Assembly: GCA_022826205.1 (NCBI GenBank)
Contig: JAJDVJ010000087.1
Coordinates: 1-33,056 of the forward strand
Length of the DNA stretch: 33,056 nt
Reading direction: 5' to 3'
Origin: Silicimonas sp.
Lineage (GTDB): Bacteria; Pseudomonadota; Alphaproteobacteria; Rhodobacterales; Rhodobacteraceae
Below the pieces are notes generated by a model. The model worked only from the letters and a program-made list of their open reading frames with translations. It was not told the origin of the DNA and ran no database searches. The position numbers were made by a program, and so were the translations under genes. Shown piece after piece: positions 1-8,930 of the stretch. Positions within the stretch are counted from its first letter, which is position 1; every line of letters begins with the position of its first letter.

Positions 1-677
1 CCGTCACCTCGCGAAGGTCGATGGAGGAATCCGGGGGCGGAAGAATCACAATGGCCGGCAGGTTGCCACATCGAAAACGGAATGGCCAGCCCCAAAATCA
101 CCGCGTGACGATCACCGGACCGACAAAAAAATAGCCCTGCAGCATCAAGCAGAATATTTCGGCAATTGAGGTCTGCATGGTATACGCCCAAGGAATGCAT
201 CTGCCCTATGACGGCGCCAATCATGAACCAGTTCCGTTCGGGGAGAGCACGTTCCAGCAAAATCTCGGCCAAGGTGCGTGTATCCGAGATGCGTTCGGTG
301 ATCAGATCGGCACGGTAGAAAGGACCGGATGGGCAGTAACGCGCGGCAAGTGGCCGTGGCACCGACATGCCTTGCGTGTTCATCCAGTCGAGCAACGTGA
401 ACTCCCGCATTGCCCGGCTGTTGTCGATCCGTGTGCCGATGTAGCGGTCGTGGATGAACTTGCCGACAATGCCACCGCGCTGGAAATGCCGCAAAACCAT
501 ATCACGATCAGAATAGTGCAAAAAGTACGCCTGGTTGCGTCCTTGCGAACCGCCTCGAAGGTTGCCCTTGTCGCGAAGCCAGTCAGGATCGAATATCCGC
601 GGTTCCATCGGTAGGAAAATGGTTGAATCGTACCAAATAACCGCGCCTTCGACATGGAGCTCCGAGGTCGTGTCCAT
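1..677 (-). pseudogene. kdkA: 3-deoxy-D-manno-octulosonic acid (KDO) kinase-like gene, C-terminus lost
   Basis: The minus-strand frame from ATG 677 matches the KDO kinase / InaA lipopolysaccharide-kinase family, which phosphorylates KDO in the LPS inner core using ATP. Seen: the family's N-terminal block RHFQRGGIVGKF, then DRY, VPRP, YRADLITERI, and the catalytic-loop equivalent HADLN at residues 167-171 followed by NILLD. The match stops at about residue 182, at a run of seven T on the coding strand (near position 126). The expected next motif, DFD (metal-binding Asp), is missing in all three frames. The frame stays open to the window edge but encodes unrelated sequence. Family members are about 240 residues. 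I infer a gene truncated by recombination and probably inactive. It diverges from the glycosyltransferase at 750. An upstream window would show whether the tail is a fusion or junk. Confidence 0.6.
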
Positions 678-749
678 GAGAAACCCGCTTCAGTCCCCGC
701 ATCCGTTCGCTGCAACCACGCAGTTCTTCGCTTCGCAGCCAGAAAAGAG

Positions 750-2045
750 ATGGGCTTGTCTCTGGCTGACGTCAACTATAGGGGCCCGGCGAGGGGACTG
801 CAAAGTTCCCCCCAAAAGATCGTCAATCCGAGGAAAATTGTGGCTCACATTGCCTTGCTGATTCCCAATCTAAGGGGGGGAGGAGCGGAGCGGATAACGC
901 TTCGGATCACAGATGGGTTGGTGAATCTGGGACATCATGTGGACATTGTTCTCTTCGAGCCAGCAGTCAAATTCAATGGCGAAATTCCTGCAAATGCACG
1001 GCTATTGGTTCTGTGCGGAAGAAACGTTGCGCAAGCTTCGAACAATTTCCCGCGGAGCGCACTATGGTGCGACGAACGCGCACCTCTGACACTTTTGGCA
1101 CAACTGGCCGCCGCCATGGGATCCAATCGCCTGCGATTGCTGATGCTACGCCCAAAAATAGCGACCTACGTACTTCGCTTGATCCCCTATATTGAGCGCG
1201 AGCGCCCAGACATCATCTTCGCAAATCTTCCAAGGATGGAATACGCGGCATTGCTGGCCGCACGGACATTGTCGCCGCCACCCCCACCAATTGTACCCGT
1301 AGTGCACAGCGTGTTTGGCCAGAATTCGAGGCAGTCTCGTCGGAGACGTCTGCTGTTTCCCAAGGCCGCTCATGTGGTGGCTGTCTCGCATGGCGTTGCA
1401 GAGAACATCTGCGCCACGTCCGGTGTCGCTAAAGACTGCATCACGACCATCCAAAATCCAGCATACTCACCGCATATCGCCCGACTGGCTCAATCGCATC
1501 CTGATCATCATTGGTTCACGGACTCTGGTCCACCGATAGTTCTCGGCGTGGGGCGTCTTGTACCAGACAAGGACTTCTTAACCTTGCTGGAGGCTTTCCA
1601 CCTCGTGCGAACGAAGCACACGTGCCGTCTTCTCATACTGGGCGAAGGGAGAGTACGCCGGGCACTCGAAAGGAGAGTGCGTAAGCTTGGCATTTCAGAC
1701 CATGTGTCGATGCCGGGTTGGGCGGAGAACCCCTATGCCTTCATGTCCCGGGTTTCACTCTTTGCACTTTCGTCACGACGCGAGGGTTTTCCTACAGTGC
1801 TTGTAGAAGCTCTGGCCTGCGGCTGCCCTTCCGTTTCAACTGACTGCCCAGCGGGTCCATCAGAGATTCTTGAAGCCCCTGAACTGCTCGCTCCCGTTGG
1901 GGACCCGAAGACACTGGCGCAGGTCATGTTGCAGGCACTTAGGAGGCCTTGGGACAGAATGGCACTGCAAGCCAAGGCCGAACAGTTTTCTGTACGGCGT
2001 GCCGCCCTAGAGTACGATAGGCTGATATCTGACATCTCGGTCTGA
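750..2045 (+). CDS. Glycosyltransferase family 4 (GT-B fold)
   Basis: This is a cytosolic or membrane-associated glycosyltransferase that should move a sugar from a nucleotide-sugar donor to a glycan or lipid acceptor. The N-terminal domain opens with IALLIPNLRGGGAER, the Gly-rich acceptor-side loop of GT4 enzymes. The C-terminal donor domain carries GVGRLVPDKDF and the EX7E-type motif EGFPTVLVEALACG. About 431 residues is normal for GT4. ATG 750 is chosen because it leaves about 70 bp to the divergent kinase-like gene; an upstream ATG at 654 overlaps that gene, and GTG 840 sits right at the start of the conserved domain, so the start is uncertain. galE follows within 30 bp, so the two are probably co-transcribed. 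The acceptor is unknown; LPS or exopolysaccharide synthesis is inferred from the neighbours. Confidence 0.85.
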   Translation: MGLSLADVNYRGPARGLQSSPQKIVNPRKIVAHIALLIPNLRGGGAERITLRITDGLVNLGHHVDIVLFEPAVKFNGEIPANARLLVLCGRNVAQASNNFPRSALWCDERAPLTLLAQLAAAMGSNRLRLLMLRPKIATYVLRLIPYIERERPDIIFANLPRMEYAALLAARTLSPPPPPIVPVVHSVFGQNSRQSRRRRLLFPKAAHVVAVSHGVAENICATSGVAKDCITTIQNPAYSPHIARLAQSHPDHHWFTDSGPPIVLGVGRLVPDKDFLTLLEAFHLVRTKHTCRLLILGEGRVRRALERRVRKLGISDHVSMPGWAENPYAFMSRVSLFALSSRREGFPTVLVEALACGCPSVSTDCPAGPSEILEAPELLAPVGDPKTLAQVMLQALRRPWDRMALQAKAEQFSVRRAALEYDRLISDISV

Positions 2046-2073
2046 AGTGGCGAAAGTGGAAAGGATGATGTCG

Positions 2074-3069
2074 ATGCGGCCGACAATTTTGGTGACAGGT
2101 GGCGCCGGTTACATCGGCAGCCACGTAACGCTTGCATTGCGCGATCAAGATTGGCCGGTCTTGGTGGTCGACAATTTGGAGTCCGGCCAAGTGGACCTAG
2201 TGCCGGACGGTGCAGAGTTCGTCAATGCGGATTGCGGCGATGCAGATCGAATGCGGGCACTGTTCGCCAAACACCAGGTTCACGCAGTCATTCATCTCGC
2301 TGCTTCGACCTTGGTGCCTGAGTCGGTTGCCGATCCCATGAAGTATTACCTGAACAACACCGTCAATACGGCAAGTCTCATTGAGAGCTGCATTAGGTCG
2401 AATGTGGGGATGTTCATTTACAGCTCGACTGCTGCTGTCTACGGGACAGCGGAAGGATCGGCTTGCGTCTCTGAGGAGGAACCGCCGCGCCCACTCACCC
2501 CCTACGGAAAATCCAAGCTCATGGGGGAAGAGATGTTGGCGGACGCTGCCAGCGCCTATCCTTTCCGCTACATCGTTTTGAGATATTTCAACGTGGCTGG
2601 CGCCGATCCCGCCGGACGTAGCGGCCAACCGAATCCAGACGCGACACACCTCATAAGTGTGGCATGTCAGACGGCAGCAGGTGCACGCGCGTCCATGGAA
2701 ATCTACGGAACCGATTACGATACACCCGATGGAACCTGCGTGAGAGATTACGTTCACGTCTCTGACGTCGCGGACGCGCACACGGCCGCGCTCGAGCACT
2801 TGATGCGTGGCGCAGAAAGCGGAGTCTTCAATTGTGGATACGGCCTCGGCCATTCGGTGCTGGACGTAATCGCGGCTGCGCGCCTCGTGTCAGGTGCGGA
2901 CATTTGCGTCCGTGAGGCATCTCGCCGGCCAGGTGATGTCCCGGAACTGGTTTGTTCGGCGCAGCGCATCCAGGACAAGCTTGGCTGGTCACCCAAACAT
3001 GATCAACTCTCGACTATAGTGCGAACCGCATACGAGTGGGAAAGCCGTCAGCGGGATGGTAAGATGTAA
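2074..3069 (+). CDS. galE: UDP-glucose 4-epimerase
   Basis: An extended short-chain dehydrogenase that interconverts UDP-glucose and UDP-galactose with bound NAD, in the cytosol. Seen from ATG 2074: the Rossmann motif TGGAGYIGSH (residues 8-17), YSSTAAVYG with the catalytic Ser near 118, and the catalytic pair Y144-GKS-K148. RYFNVAGADPAGRSGQ and DGTCVRDYVHVSDVADAH are typical of GalE rather than of other epimerases. The 331 residues match the family. ATG 2074 is preferred because GGAAAGG lies about 10 bases upstream; ATG 2065 and GTG 2047 are in frame alternatives. The gene follows the GT4 stop closely, which suggests one operon making UDP-galactose for the adjacent glycosyltransferases. UDP-GlcNAc or uronic-acid epimerase activity cannot be excluded from sequence alone. 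Confidence 0.93.
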   Translation: MRPTILVTGGAGYIGSHVTLALRDQDWPVLVVDNLESGQVDLVPDGAEFVNADCGDADRMRALFAKHQVHAVIHLAASTLVPESVADPMKYYLNNTVNTASLIESCIRSNVGMFIYSSTAAVYGTAEGSACVSEEEPPRPLTPYGKSKLMGEEMLADAASAYPFRYIVLRYFNVAGADPAGRSGQPNPDATHLISVACQTAAGARASMEIYGTDYDTPDGTCVRDYVHVSDVADAHTAALEHLMRGAESGVFNCGYGLGHSVLDVIAAARLVSGADICVREASRRPGDVPELVCSAQRIQDKLGWSPKHDQLSTIVRTAYEWESRQRDGKM

Positions 3070-3275
3070 TTGAGTTTCCGCCATAATCCAGTGATCGCAA
3101 GCCTAATGCAGTCCTCACAGAGTGCGATTGTGCACGTTTAGCGGAAATGCGCAGATCAATCTGACTTGTGCGAAACATGCCCAATGTTATCCGAGCCTGC
3201 ATTAGCGGCGTCCCTGTAGTTCTGGTTGTTGCTGTGCCGGATTGGTAAGCTCCTGATTGACCGAAGGAATGGTCC

Positions 3276-4247
3276 GTGACCGTCAACGTTGTAGAAGAAC
3301 CTCAGGTTGAGTACGAGCGGATTGGCGATCCATCTCGCCCCGCAGGGATCAGTGCATTTCTGCGTGTCAAGAACGGCGCAGACTTTGTTGAAACTGCGAT
3401 TCGCAGCCACATCCGTCAATTTGACGAAATCGTGGCGGTCTTTAATGACTGTTCCGATGCTACGCCCGATATCTTGGCCAGGCTGGCAACCGAGTTTGGC
3501 GAACGGCTGAAAGTCTTTCATTACGTCCCTAGAGTATTCCCGCCCGGGAGCTCTGGCCACGCTGCCGAGCCAGATGACTCGCCGCATTCGCTGGTCCACT
3601 ATTATAACTTTTCCTTGGCACAGACCCGGTTTAGCACGGTCACCAAGCTCGACGACGATCATGTCGCGCTTGATGCTCCGCTCAACAAAATTTGCCGTCA
3701 AATCCGCACTAGCAGTTGCAGGCTGCCTGAGATGTGGTGTTTTTCAGGTCTCAATCTCGCGCGCAGGACAGATGGCAGCCTTGGCGTTCCCATGGCTTTC
3801 CCGATCTCGGGAAGCGGCGACATCGGATTCTTCACTCCCACTCATTCAACAAGATTCCGCCACGACGCCCGCTTTGAGCGATTCCACCGTGGAGGCATTC
3901 CTCGGAAGTTCGTGGGTTTTCTTTATTGGCACATGAAGTACCTCAAGAACGATGAGGGCTTCGCCAACTATGACCTCTCAGGACATCCCAAAAGCCGATA
4001 CCACAAGAAGAGACTGAAGTACGATGCCTCTGAGATCCTGCCGTTGCCAGAATTTCGGTCACGGCTCCCGAACAAACGTGGAATTCTGAATGGAATCGCT
4101 TCGCTGTTGAACGACAAACTCCGTCTGAAGGTTGAACGTGACCTCGCGGTTGCGGCGAGCTTCCCGCAGGCTTCGCTAGAGGACGCGATTGTCGAGGAAT
4201 GCCCTGAATTCGCGGATTTGATCCTCCTCCACCACTTGGGACGCTAA
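3276..4247 (+). CDS. GT2-like (GT-A fold) glycosyltransferase
   Basis: The N-terminal half looks like a GT-A fold glycosyltransferase: ISAFLRVKNGADFVETAIRS (22-41), IVAVFNDCSDATPDI (52-66), and a DXD-type metal/donor motif in KLDDDH (residues 124-129). The rest of the 323 residues is basic and contains WHMKYLKND and several Arg/Lys-rich stretches without a family I can name. The start is GTG 3276, with AGGAA about 7 bases upstream and no better ATG in frame. It lies 206 bp after galE, far enough to have its own promoter, and on the same strand, so it probably belongs to the same glycan locus. No signal peptide or membrane segment is evident. The donor and acceptor are unknown. Confidence 0.75.
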   Translation: MTVNVVEEPQVEYERIGDPSRPAGISAFLRVKNGADFVETAIRSHIRQFDEIVAVFNDCSDATPDILARLATEFGERLKVFHYVPRVFPPGSSGHAAEPDDSPHSLVHYYNFSLAQTRFSTVTKLDDDHVALDAPLNKICRQIRTSSCRLPEMWCFSGLNLARRTDGSLGVPMAFPISGSGDIGFFTPTHSTRFRHDARFERFHRGGIPRKFVGFLYWHMKYLKNDEGFANYDLSGHPKSRYHKKRLKYDASEILPLPEFRSRLPNKRGILNGIASLLNDKLRLKVERDLAVAASFPQASLEDAIVEECPEFADLILLHHLGR

Positions 4248-5019
4248 GCCAACTTGAGTGCCATCTTCCATGATGACCGAAGCTTATAGAGTTCTTCCAT
4301 TTGCTCGCGCAGGTGACTATCGCGTTGAGCGGACGTGAATGCATGCTGCTTGCGCCACCTGGCCGGTGGGAAACTGCATCACACACGCTGAAGGCCGCTC
4401 ATCGGACGTGAAATGTGCGGCCTCTGCCGCGAAACCTGGCCGAGGAGCGGCGTAAACTGGTCGCGCTGCTGACCCATTCGGTCGTCGGCTCGTCTTCCAT
4501 CGGCATCTCGCCACCAAGGCTCCGGTCATCAACGGCCCGAAAGGTTCAGCGCTGCGGACTCACCCGCCAAAGCGGCACTCACCTACAGTACGGGCACCGC
4601 ATTGTCGCCGCACCAATTGAGATGACGAGACCGTTTGGCTGAGCACGGATCATCTCTTCGATCGCCATGGTCATGAGATTGCAGTAACCCAAGGATGCCG
4701 GGTTCAGGCGGACCTCTCCCGAAGAGCGCTCGGGAAGCGATTTGGGCAGTGTAATTTTGTCGAGAACCCCACGTTTGACCGGCTCCGACTACCCCATGGA
4801 TCTTGCAATTGACTCCCGCAGATTTCCGGCGAATTCCATGTCACCGAAGTCGGTCAACCCGCGCGGCATGACAACAGATCGGTCTAGCTTGTTACGCTTC
4901 CTTCAAGGCCGTCTGTGATCAAGACTCTCGTTGCGGCACATGACTTGGACAACAGAAGGCAGGCTTCACCCTGCCGGGAGAGCTGAAGTTGCTCTCTCAT
5001 GAATTGCTTCAATTGGAGG
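4248..5019. other. Gene-poor stretch, no gene recognised
   Basis: About 770 bp between the GT2-like gene and the minus-strand IolD-like gene. Frames on both strands are short (at most about 150 codons), rich in Arg, Pro and Ser, and show no domain I recognise. No inverted-repeat ends or duplicated target sites of an insertion sequence were found by eye. It may hold decayed coding sequence. The only clear structures are the two hairpins at 4958-4996, described separately. Confidence 0.5.
4958..4996 (-). terminator. Hairpin pair downstream of the IolD-like operon
   Basis: Two adjacent stem-loops lie just past the stop codon of the minus-strand gene ending at 5020. The first met by the polymerase is GAGAGC/GCTCTC (4978-4983 with 4991-4996, 7-nt loop). 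The second is GGCAGG/CCTGCC (4958-4963 with 4970-4975, 6-nt loop), followed on the minus strand by TTCTGTTGT. The T-rich tail makes the second a plausible intrinsic terminator of the iclR-gfo-iolD operon. The stems are only 6 bp, so this is moderate evidence. Confidence 0.5.
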
Positions 5020-6885
5020 TCAAATCAGGGTTTCGGTGTATCTGCGCTGCACCGCCTCGCACCAATTTCCGACATTCCACTCGCCGTAGGCACCCATGCC
5101 ACCCAACGGGTCCGGCCCATAATACACCGGCACATGGACCAAGCTAAGTCCGGGGTGGGCACGTGCCTTGCCCAACGCCATCTCCAGGCTGTCCCGATCA
5201 TGCCCACCCGAAAGCGCGAGCACACCCGTCACGCTTGAAGCCATGCGCGCAAAATCCACCACGACGGCGTCATTCGTGCGAAACTCTGCGCCATACTGAG
5301 CGCGTTGCAGGGCGCTGATGGCCGCCATTCGGCGATTGTCCAGAAGCAGGATCGTGCCATGCACGCCGTGCTCCACCCCGTCGATCAGAACCTGCGGATT
5401 CATCATGAACGATCCATCGCCTGTGAATGCGATCGCGTATCTCCCTTCGTCCGCAATTGCGCCGGACAATAGCGCTGAAACCGCAAATCCCATGTAGGAT
5501 GCACCGGATTCGGTAACACTCTGGCCTGGCTCGGTGTCCTCCACGATCTGGAAACCATTGGCCTGCACGTCACCGGCGTCGAACAGCTTGATTGCGCCAT
5601 GGCGGTTGGCAAATCGATCGGCGACACGAATCGCCTGCGGTTGGGTAAGAACCGGACGCTGCCAGACGTCGTCATGCAACGGACCGGCGTCGAACCGCTC
5701 CTGCTTGAAGCACTTCCACTCCACTTTGCTTGAGTTGCAGACCGCAAGCCACTCAGATTTTTTTGCAGAAATTGGCGCGAGGCGAGGCGACAGCAGGTCA
5801 AGAACGGCAGCGGCATCGCCCTGCAAAGCCAAGGTTCGGTTGTAGTGCTGAACGTCCCTGCCATCGGCATTGATGTTGATCACTTGACGGGCACTCGGCC
5901 ATCCGATGCCGGAGCAGTCGCTCTGGCAGACCGCCCGGCTACCCACGAATATGGCGAGTTCGGCTTCGCGCATTGCGAAATTGCCGCAAATCGATCCCTT
6001 GGACCCACCCACATGCATGTTCTGGGGATGGTCATCGGGCAATACCCCGGTGGTGCCCGGCGAAAGCACCACCGCGGCACCTGCCGCTTCCGCAAACTTG
6101 CGAAGCTGGAGGGCCGCGCCCAAGCTGCCGCCGCCAGCCTTTATCGCGATGCGCGGGCAATTGGAGATCAGGTCCGCCGCCCGGTCAAAGAGGGCATCGT
6201 CCACCGGCGCAAGCGATGGGAACTGCGGGCGCGTCGGGAGGGCATCCAACCTGACAAGGACCTCGGCAGGCTGGACGTTCAGCGGCAGATTCAGAAAGAA
6301 AGGCCCCGCCTTTGTTGGGTGGAACACAGTGGCGGCGCCCTTCCGCAAGGCGTCCCGCAGCGCACCGGGAGCATGTAACGTGTAGGAGTCACCCATGGCG
6401 GCGGTAAGACGTCCGAAGAGTCCCTGTTCGGGTCTCGGAATCTGCTGCATGTTGTAGCCTTCGCCGTGAGTGGTCTCGTCACCGTACAGATGATAGATGC
6501 CAACCCCGTTCGAGGCCGCCGCCAACGAACCCGCCATTGCCTGCAAGGCTCCCGGCCCGATGGATGTCACCACGGCACAGGGCTCGCCATAGATCATGCG
6601 CAACGCGGTTCCCGCATGGGACATCTCCACCTCGTTGCGACACTGATGGCAACGCACAAGCCCGGCGCCTTCATAAACGCGCAGGGTTTCCCCAAGTTCG
6701 GTTGATCCGTGACCGAAAATCACGAGGTATTTCGATACGCCCTGCCGCAGCAGTCCCAGCACCAGCGCCTCGGTCAAGGGAAGCGAGACAGGCTCTTCGA
6801 AATCGTGTCCGTCCAGCGCAGCGTCCAGCCCGCCCTTGCCCGCAAACCAGGTCGCGCGTTCCATGCGAGTCGTCGGGATGGTCAT
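5020..6885 (-). CDS. ThDP-dependent IolD/acetolactate-synthase-like enzyme
   Basis: A 621-residue thiamine-diphosphate enzyme of the acetolactate synthase superfamily. It most resembles IolD, the 3D-(3,5/4)-trihydroxycyclohexane-1,2-dione hydrolase of myo-inositol catabolism. Seen: the activating Glu in CRNEVEMSHA (E85), VTSIGPGA after it, a central Rossmann-like domain, and the ThDP/Mg motif GDGS (489-492) with N517 in LLLDNRRM at the usual spacing. Length and order (PYR, central, PP domains) fit IolD. The ATG overlaps the stop of the Gfo/Idh gene by 4 bases, with GAGGA upstream, so translation is coupled. Other iol genes (iolE, iolB, iolC, iolA) are absent here, so the substrate may be a related cyclic polyol ketone rather than the inositol intermediate itself. 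The family is well supported; the exact reaction is inference. Confidence 0.8.
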   Translation of the reverse strand: MTIPTTRMERATWFAGKGGLDAALDGHDFEEPVSLPLTEALVLGLLRQGVSKYLVIFGHGSTELGETLRVYEGAGLVRCHQCRNEVEMSHAGTALRMIYGEPCAVVTSIGPGALQAMAGSLAAASNGVGIYHLYGDETTHGEGYNMQQIPRPEQGLFGRLTAAMGDSYTLHAPGALRDALRKGAATVFHPTKAGPFFLNLPLNVQPAEVLVRLDALPTRPQFPSLAPVDDALFDRAADLISNCPRIAIKAGGGSLGAALQLRKFAEAAGAAVVLSPGTTGVLPDDHPQNMHVGGSKGSICGNFAMREAELAIFVGSRAVCQSDCSGIGWPSARQVININADGRDVQHYNRTLALQGDAAAVLDLLSPRLAPISAKKSEWLAVCNSSKVEWKCFKQERFDAGPLHDDVWQRPVLTQPQAIRVADRFANRHGAIKLFDAGDVQANGFQIVEDTEPGQSVTESGASYMGFAVSALLSGAIADEGRYAIAFTGDGSFMMNPQVLIDGVEHGVHGTILLLDNRRMAAISALQRAQYGAEFRTNDAVVVDFARMASSVTGVLALSGGHDRDSLEMALGKARAHPGLSLVHVPVYYGPDPLGGMGAYGEWNVGNWCEAVQRRYTETLI

Positions 6886-7970
6886 TCCTCATCCTCCCTC
6901 AGGAGCACCGCTTTCCCGGTTCGCGCAGATTCCTCGGCCCCAAGCGCGAAACGAAGCACCGTTCGGGCCTGGCGTGCGGTAAGCTTGGGTTCGCCACCAT
7001 CTTCGAGAACGCGCAGGAAGTGCCGGGTCGACTGCACGAAGCCTTGCTCCCAACCGATCTCGACGTCAGCGTATTCAGTGACGGCGCCGTCGCGGTACAA
7101 CACAACAGGTGGCGGCCTGCCAATCTGGCCATGCCCGCAGTTGATCCACAACACGCCGTGTGTCCCGGTAATTTCGACGCGGTCATCCTGGGCATAGTGA
7201 AGCGACGTGATTTCGAGTTCTGGAGAATACACCAGCTCAAGATTTCCGATCCTGTTGCCGGGAAACCGGAAAGACACGATGGACGGCGCGTCAAGATGGC
7301 CACCTTCGGGCCGTTCGGTCTGGTGAATGAATGCGTGCACCTCGCTCGGCGCACCCATGAAATGCCATGCCAGCGCAAACTTGTGATGCCCGTCGTCGAA
7401 TACCAGCGGCCCCCCACCGGAACTGCCCCTGTCCTGCCGCCAGGCGTCGGCCTCTTTCGGAACGGCCCAGGCAGTGCGGCTCTTGCCCGGGTTGGACTTG
7501 AGGCGAATCGACAACGGCTCTCCGATGGCGTCCGCCCCGATCAAGGCGCGTGCCTTCATCACCGGTGGGTGGAAAATGAAGTTCTCGAACACCTTGAAGG
7601 GTCGCCCGGAAGCCTCCGCCGCAGCGACAAGCTTGTCAGCTTCCTCGACGGAGATGCACATCGGCTTCTGCAACGACACGATTTTCCCGGCATCGATCGC
7701 CTTCAGCGCCGCCTGCAGGTGCAGATGGTGCGGCAGAAGGAGTTCCACGAGGTCGACGTCGTCCCTTGCAAGCAGCCGGTCCAGGTCGTCATCGATGTGA
7801 ATGTCGCCGCAACCCCACGCATGCGCCCGCTCTCTTGCCAGATCAGGATTGCGGTCGCAGAGCGCGGTGATCCGCGCCGCAGGGTTCTGCAGATACTCAA
7901 TGGCATGCAGATCGGATATGCGGCCGGTCCCGACAAGGGCGACTCGGACGGGCTTGCTTGGCATGGTCAC
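6882..7970 (-). CDS. Gfo/Idh/MocA family oxidoreductase
   Basis: An NAD(P)-dependent sugar or polyol dehydrogenase of the glucose-fructose/inositol dehydrogenase family, cytosolic. Seen: the N-terminal Rossmann loop GTGRISDLH (14-22), DRNPD after beta-2, and QKPM at 101-104 where most members have EKP; the Lys that stabilises substrate and cofactor is kept and only the Glu is changed. A downstream DDGHHK (192-197) fits the catalytic Asp/His region. The 362 residues are typical. The start is GTG 7970, overlapping the iclR stop; ATG 7964 two codons on is equally possible, with AAGGACAGG upstream. Placed between iclR and the IolD-like gene, it probably oxidises the imported polyol to the ketone used by the next enzyme. 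Substrate not determined. Confidence 0.85.
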   Translation of the reverse strand: MTMPSKPVRVALVGTGRISDLHAIEYLQNPAARITALCDRNPDLARERAHAWGCGDIHIDDDLDRLLARDDVDLVELLLPHHLHLQAALKAIDAGKIVSLQKPMCISVEEADKLVAAAEASGRPFKVFENFIFHPPVMKARALIGADAIGEPLSIRLKSNPGKSRTAWAVPKEADAWRQDRGSSGGGPLVFDDGHHKFALAWHFMGAPSEVHAFIHQTERPEGGHLDAPSIVSFRFPGNRIGNLELVYSPELEITSLHYAQDDRVEITGTHGVLWINCGHGQIGRPPPVVLYRDGAVTEYADVEIGWEQGFVQSTRHFLRVLEDGGEPKLTARQARTVLRFALGAEESARTGKAVLLREDEE

Positions 7971-8701
7971 GGCCTGTCCTTCAGAAACGGATTTCCGGCT
8001 TTGCGCACCATCTGCCCGAGTTCCACCAGGCGCGAATCCCCGATGCGCACCGACGGGCCGGATATTCCCAGCGCAGCGATCATCCTGTCCCTGGAATCAA
8101 AGACCGGCCGGGCAACACAGCGGATTCCCTCTGCGAATTCACCGTCATCCACGGTGAATCCCCGTGCGCGCGCCTTTTCAAGATCACTCTCCAGCACGTG
8201 GCGATCGACAATTGTCTGAGCGGTGTGAGAAGGCATGGCCGTGGGAATTTCAGCACCGCCAAACGCAAGAAACGCCTTGCCAAGCGCCGTGCAGTGCAAG
8301 GGTGCGAGCGAACCGATCGGATGGTCGACCTTGAGCGGGAGCGTTGAATCAACCTTGTCGACGTACCACACGCGTTCATCCACAAGGACTGCGAGATGGG
8401 CACACTCTCCGGTCACCTCAACCAGCCGTAGCAGAATCGGTCGACAGAGTTCCTTGCAGGCAACGACTTCGCTAAGGCTATGCCCTTCCTTTCGCGACTC
8501 TGAATCACGTACAGCGCGGTACCGCCGGGATTCGTCCTGCACGGCATATCCCGCCGCGACAAGGGACTTCAGAATGTGGGAGGCGTTGGACTTCTCGATG
8601 CCAAGCTCCTCCGCGATTCTGGTGAGTCGCATCGGTTCGGACGAAGCGGTGAGAATGTCGAGCGCCTTGAGGCCCCGCATCAAGGATTGCAGCAGTCGCA
8701 C
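7967..8701 (-). CDS. IclR family transcriptional regulator
   Basis: A 244-residue DNA-binding regulator. The N-terminal winged helix-turn-helix (about 5-65) includes LTRIAEELGIEKSNASHILKSL and GY; the C-terminal IclR effector domain includes VDKVDS, HPIGSLAPLHCTALGKAFLA and the DDGEFAEGIRCVARPVFD signature. It should bind a small metabolite and control the flanking operons. The start is GTG 8701 with GGAAGG six bases upstream; ATG 8680 is an in-frame alternative. It is the first gene of a minus-strand operon with the Gfo/Idh and IolD-like genes (4-base overlap) and diverges from the ABC transporter operon across about 230 bp. Control of both sides, including itself, is inferred from this layout. 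The effector is unknown. Confidence 0.92.
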   Translation of the reverse strand: MRLLQSLMRGLKALDILTASSEPMRLTRIAEELGIEKSNASHILKSLVAAGYAVQDESRRYRAVRDSESRKEGHSLSEVVACKELCRPILLRLVEVTGECAHLAVLVDERVWYVDKVDSTLPLKVDHPIGSLAPLHCTALGKAFLAFGGAEIPTAMPSHTAQTIVDRHVLESDLEKARARGFTVDDGEFAEGIRCVARPVFDSRDRMIAALGISGPSVRIGDSRLVELGQMVRKAGNPFLKDRP

Positions 8702-8846
8702 GGTTCACCTTCCAGTCCGAACAAGGTTCTCCCCGACACAAGTTTGCACATTACGCACAATTTGTTAAACATAGGAAAACTTTTCTGGATTGTCCCCAAT
8801 TCTCTTACAAAAAGCCAGATTTTCTTGCCGTATGCAATCCATTTTG

Positions 8847-8874
8847 TTGACCTAGAGAGAAAAGCCTGCATACT
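8847..8874 (+). promoter_or_regulatory. Sigma-70-like promoter of the ABC transporter operon
   Basis: TTGACC at 8847-8852 and CATACT at 8869-8874 are separated by 16 bp, a good match to the -35/-10 consensus, and lie about 57 bp upstream of the solute-binding protein start. The surrounding 8702-8930 region, between the divergent iclR and transporter genes, is AT-richer than its neighbours and must also hold the iclR promoter and any IclR operator. I could not define an operator: TTGCACATTACGCACAA (8742-8762 area) is only a weak imperfect palindrome. Confidence 0.5.
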
Positions 8875-8930
8875 TGTCTGCGCACCGCACCGGGTGCGTA
8901 GCCCCAAGAAACGGGAGGGAGAACAATCTC

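Noticed and set aside
120-135. Simple frameshift at the T7 run as the cause of the kinase truncation
   Set aside because: Translating the other two frames beyond the run does not restore DFD or any later family motif, so a single-base slip alone does not explain the loss.
177-614. Plus-strand open frame of 145 codons at the left end
   Set aside because: Antisense to the KDO-kinase-like frame, which carries recognisable motifs; the plus frame has none.
4248-5019. Transposase remnant
   Set aside because: No transposase motif, inverted-repeat ends or target duplication could be found by eye on either strand.
6537-8219. Plus-strand open frame of 560 codons
   Set aside because: Antisense to the IolD-like and Gfo/Idh genes, whose motifs are clear; its translation is Arg/Pro/His-rich without any domain, typical of GC-rich shadow frames.
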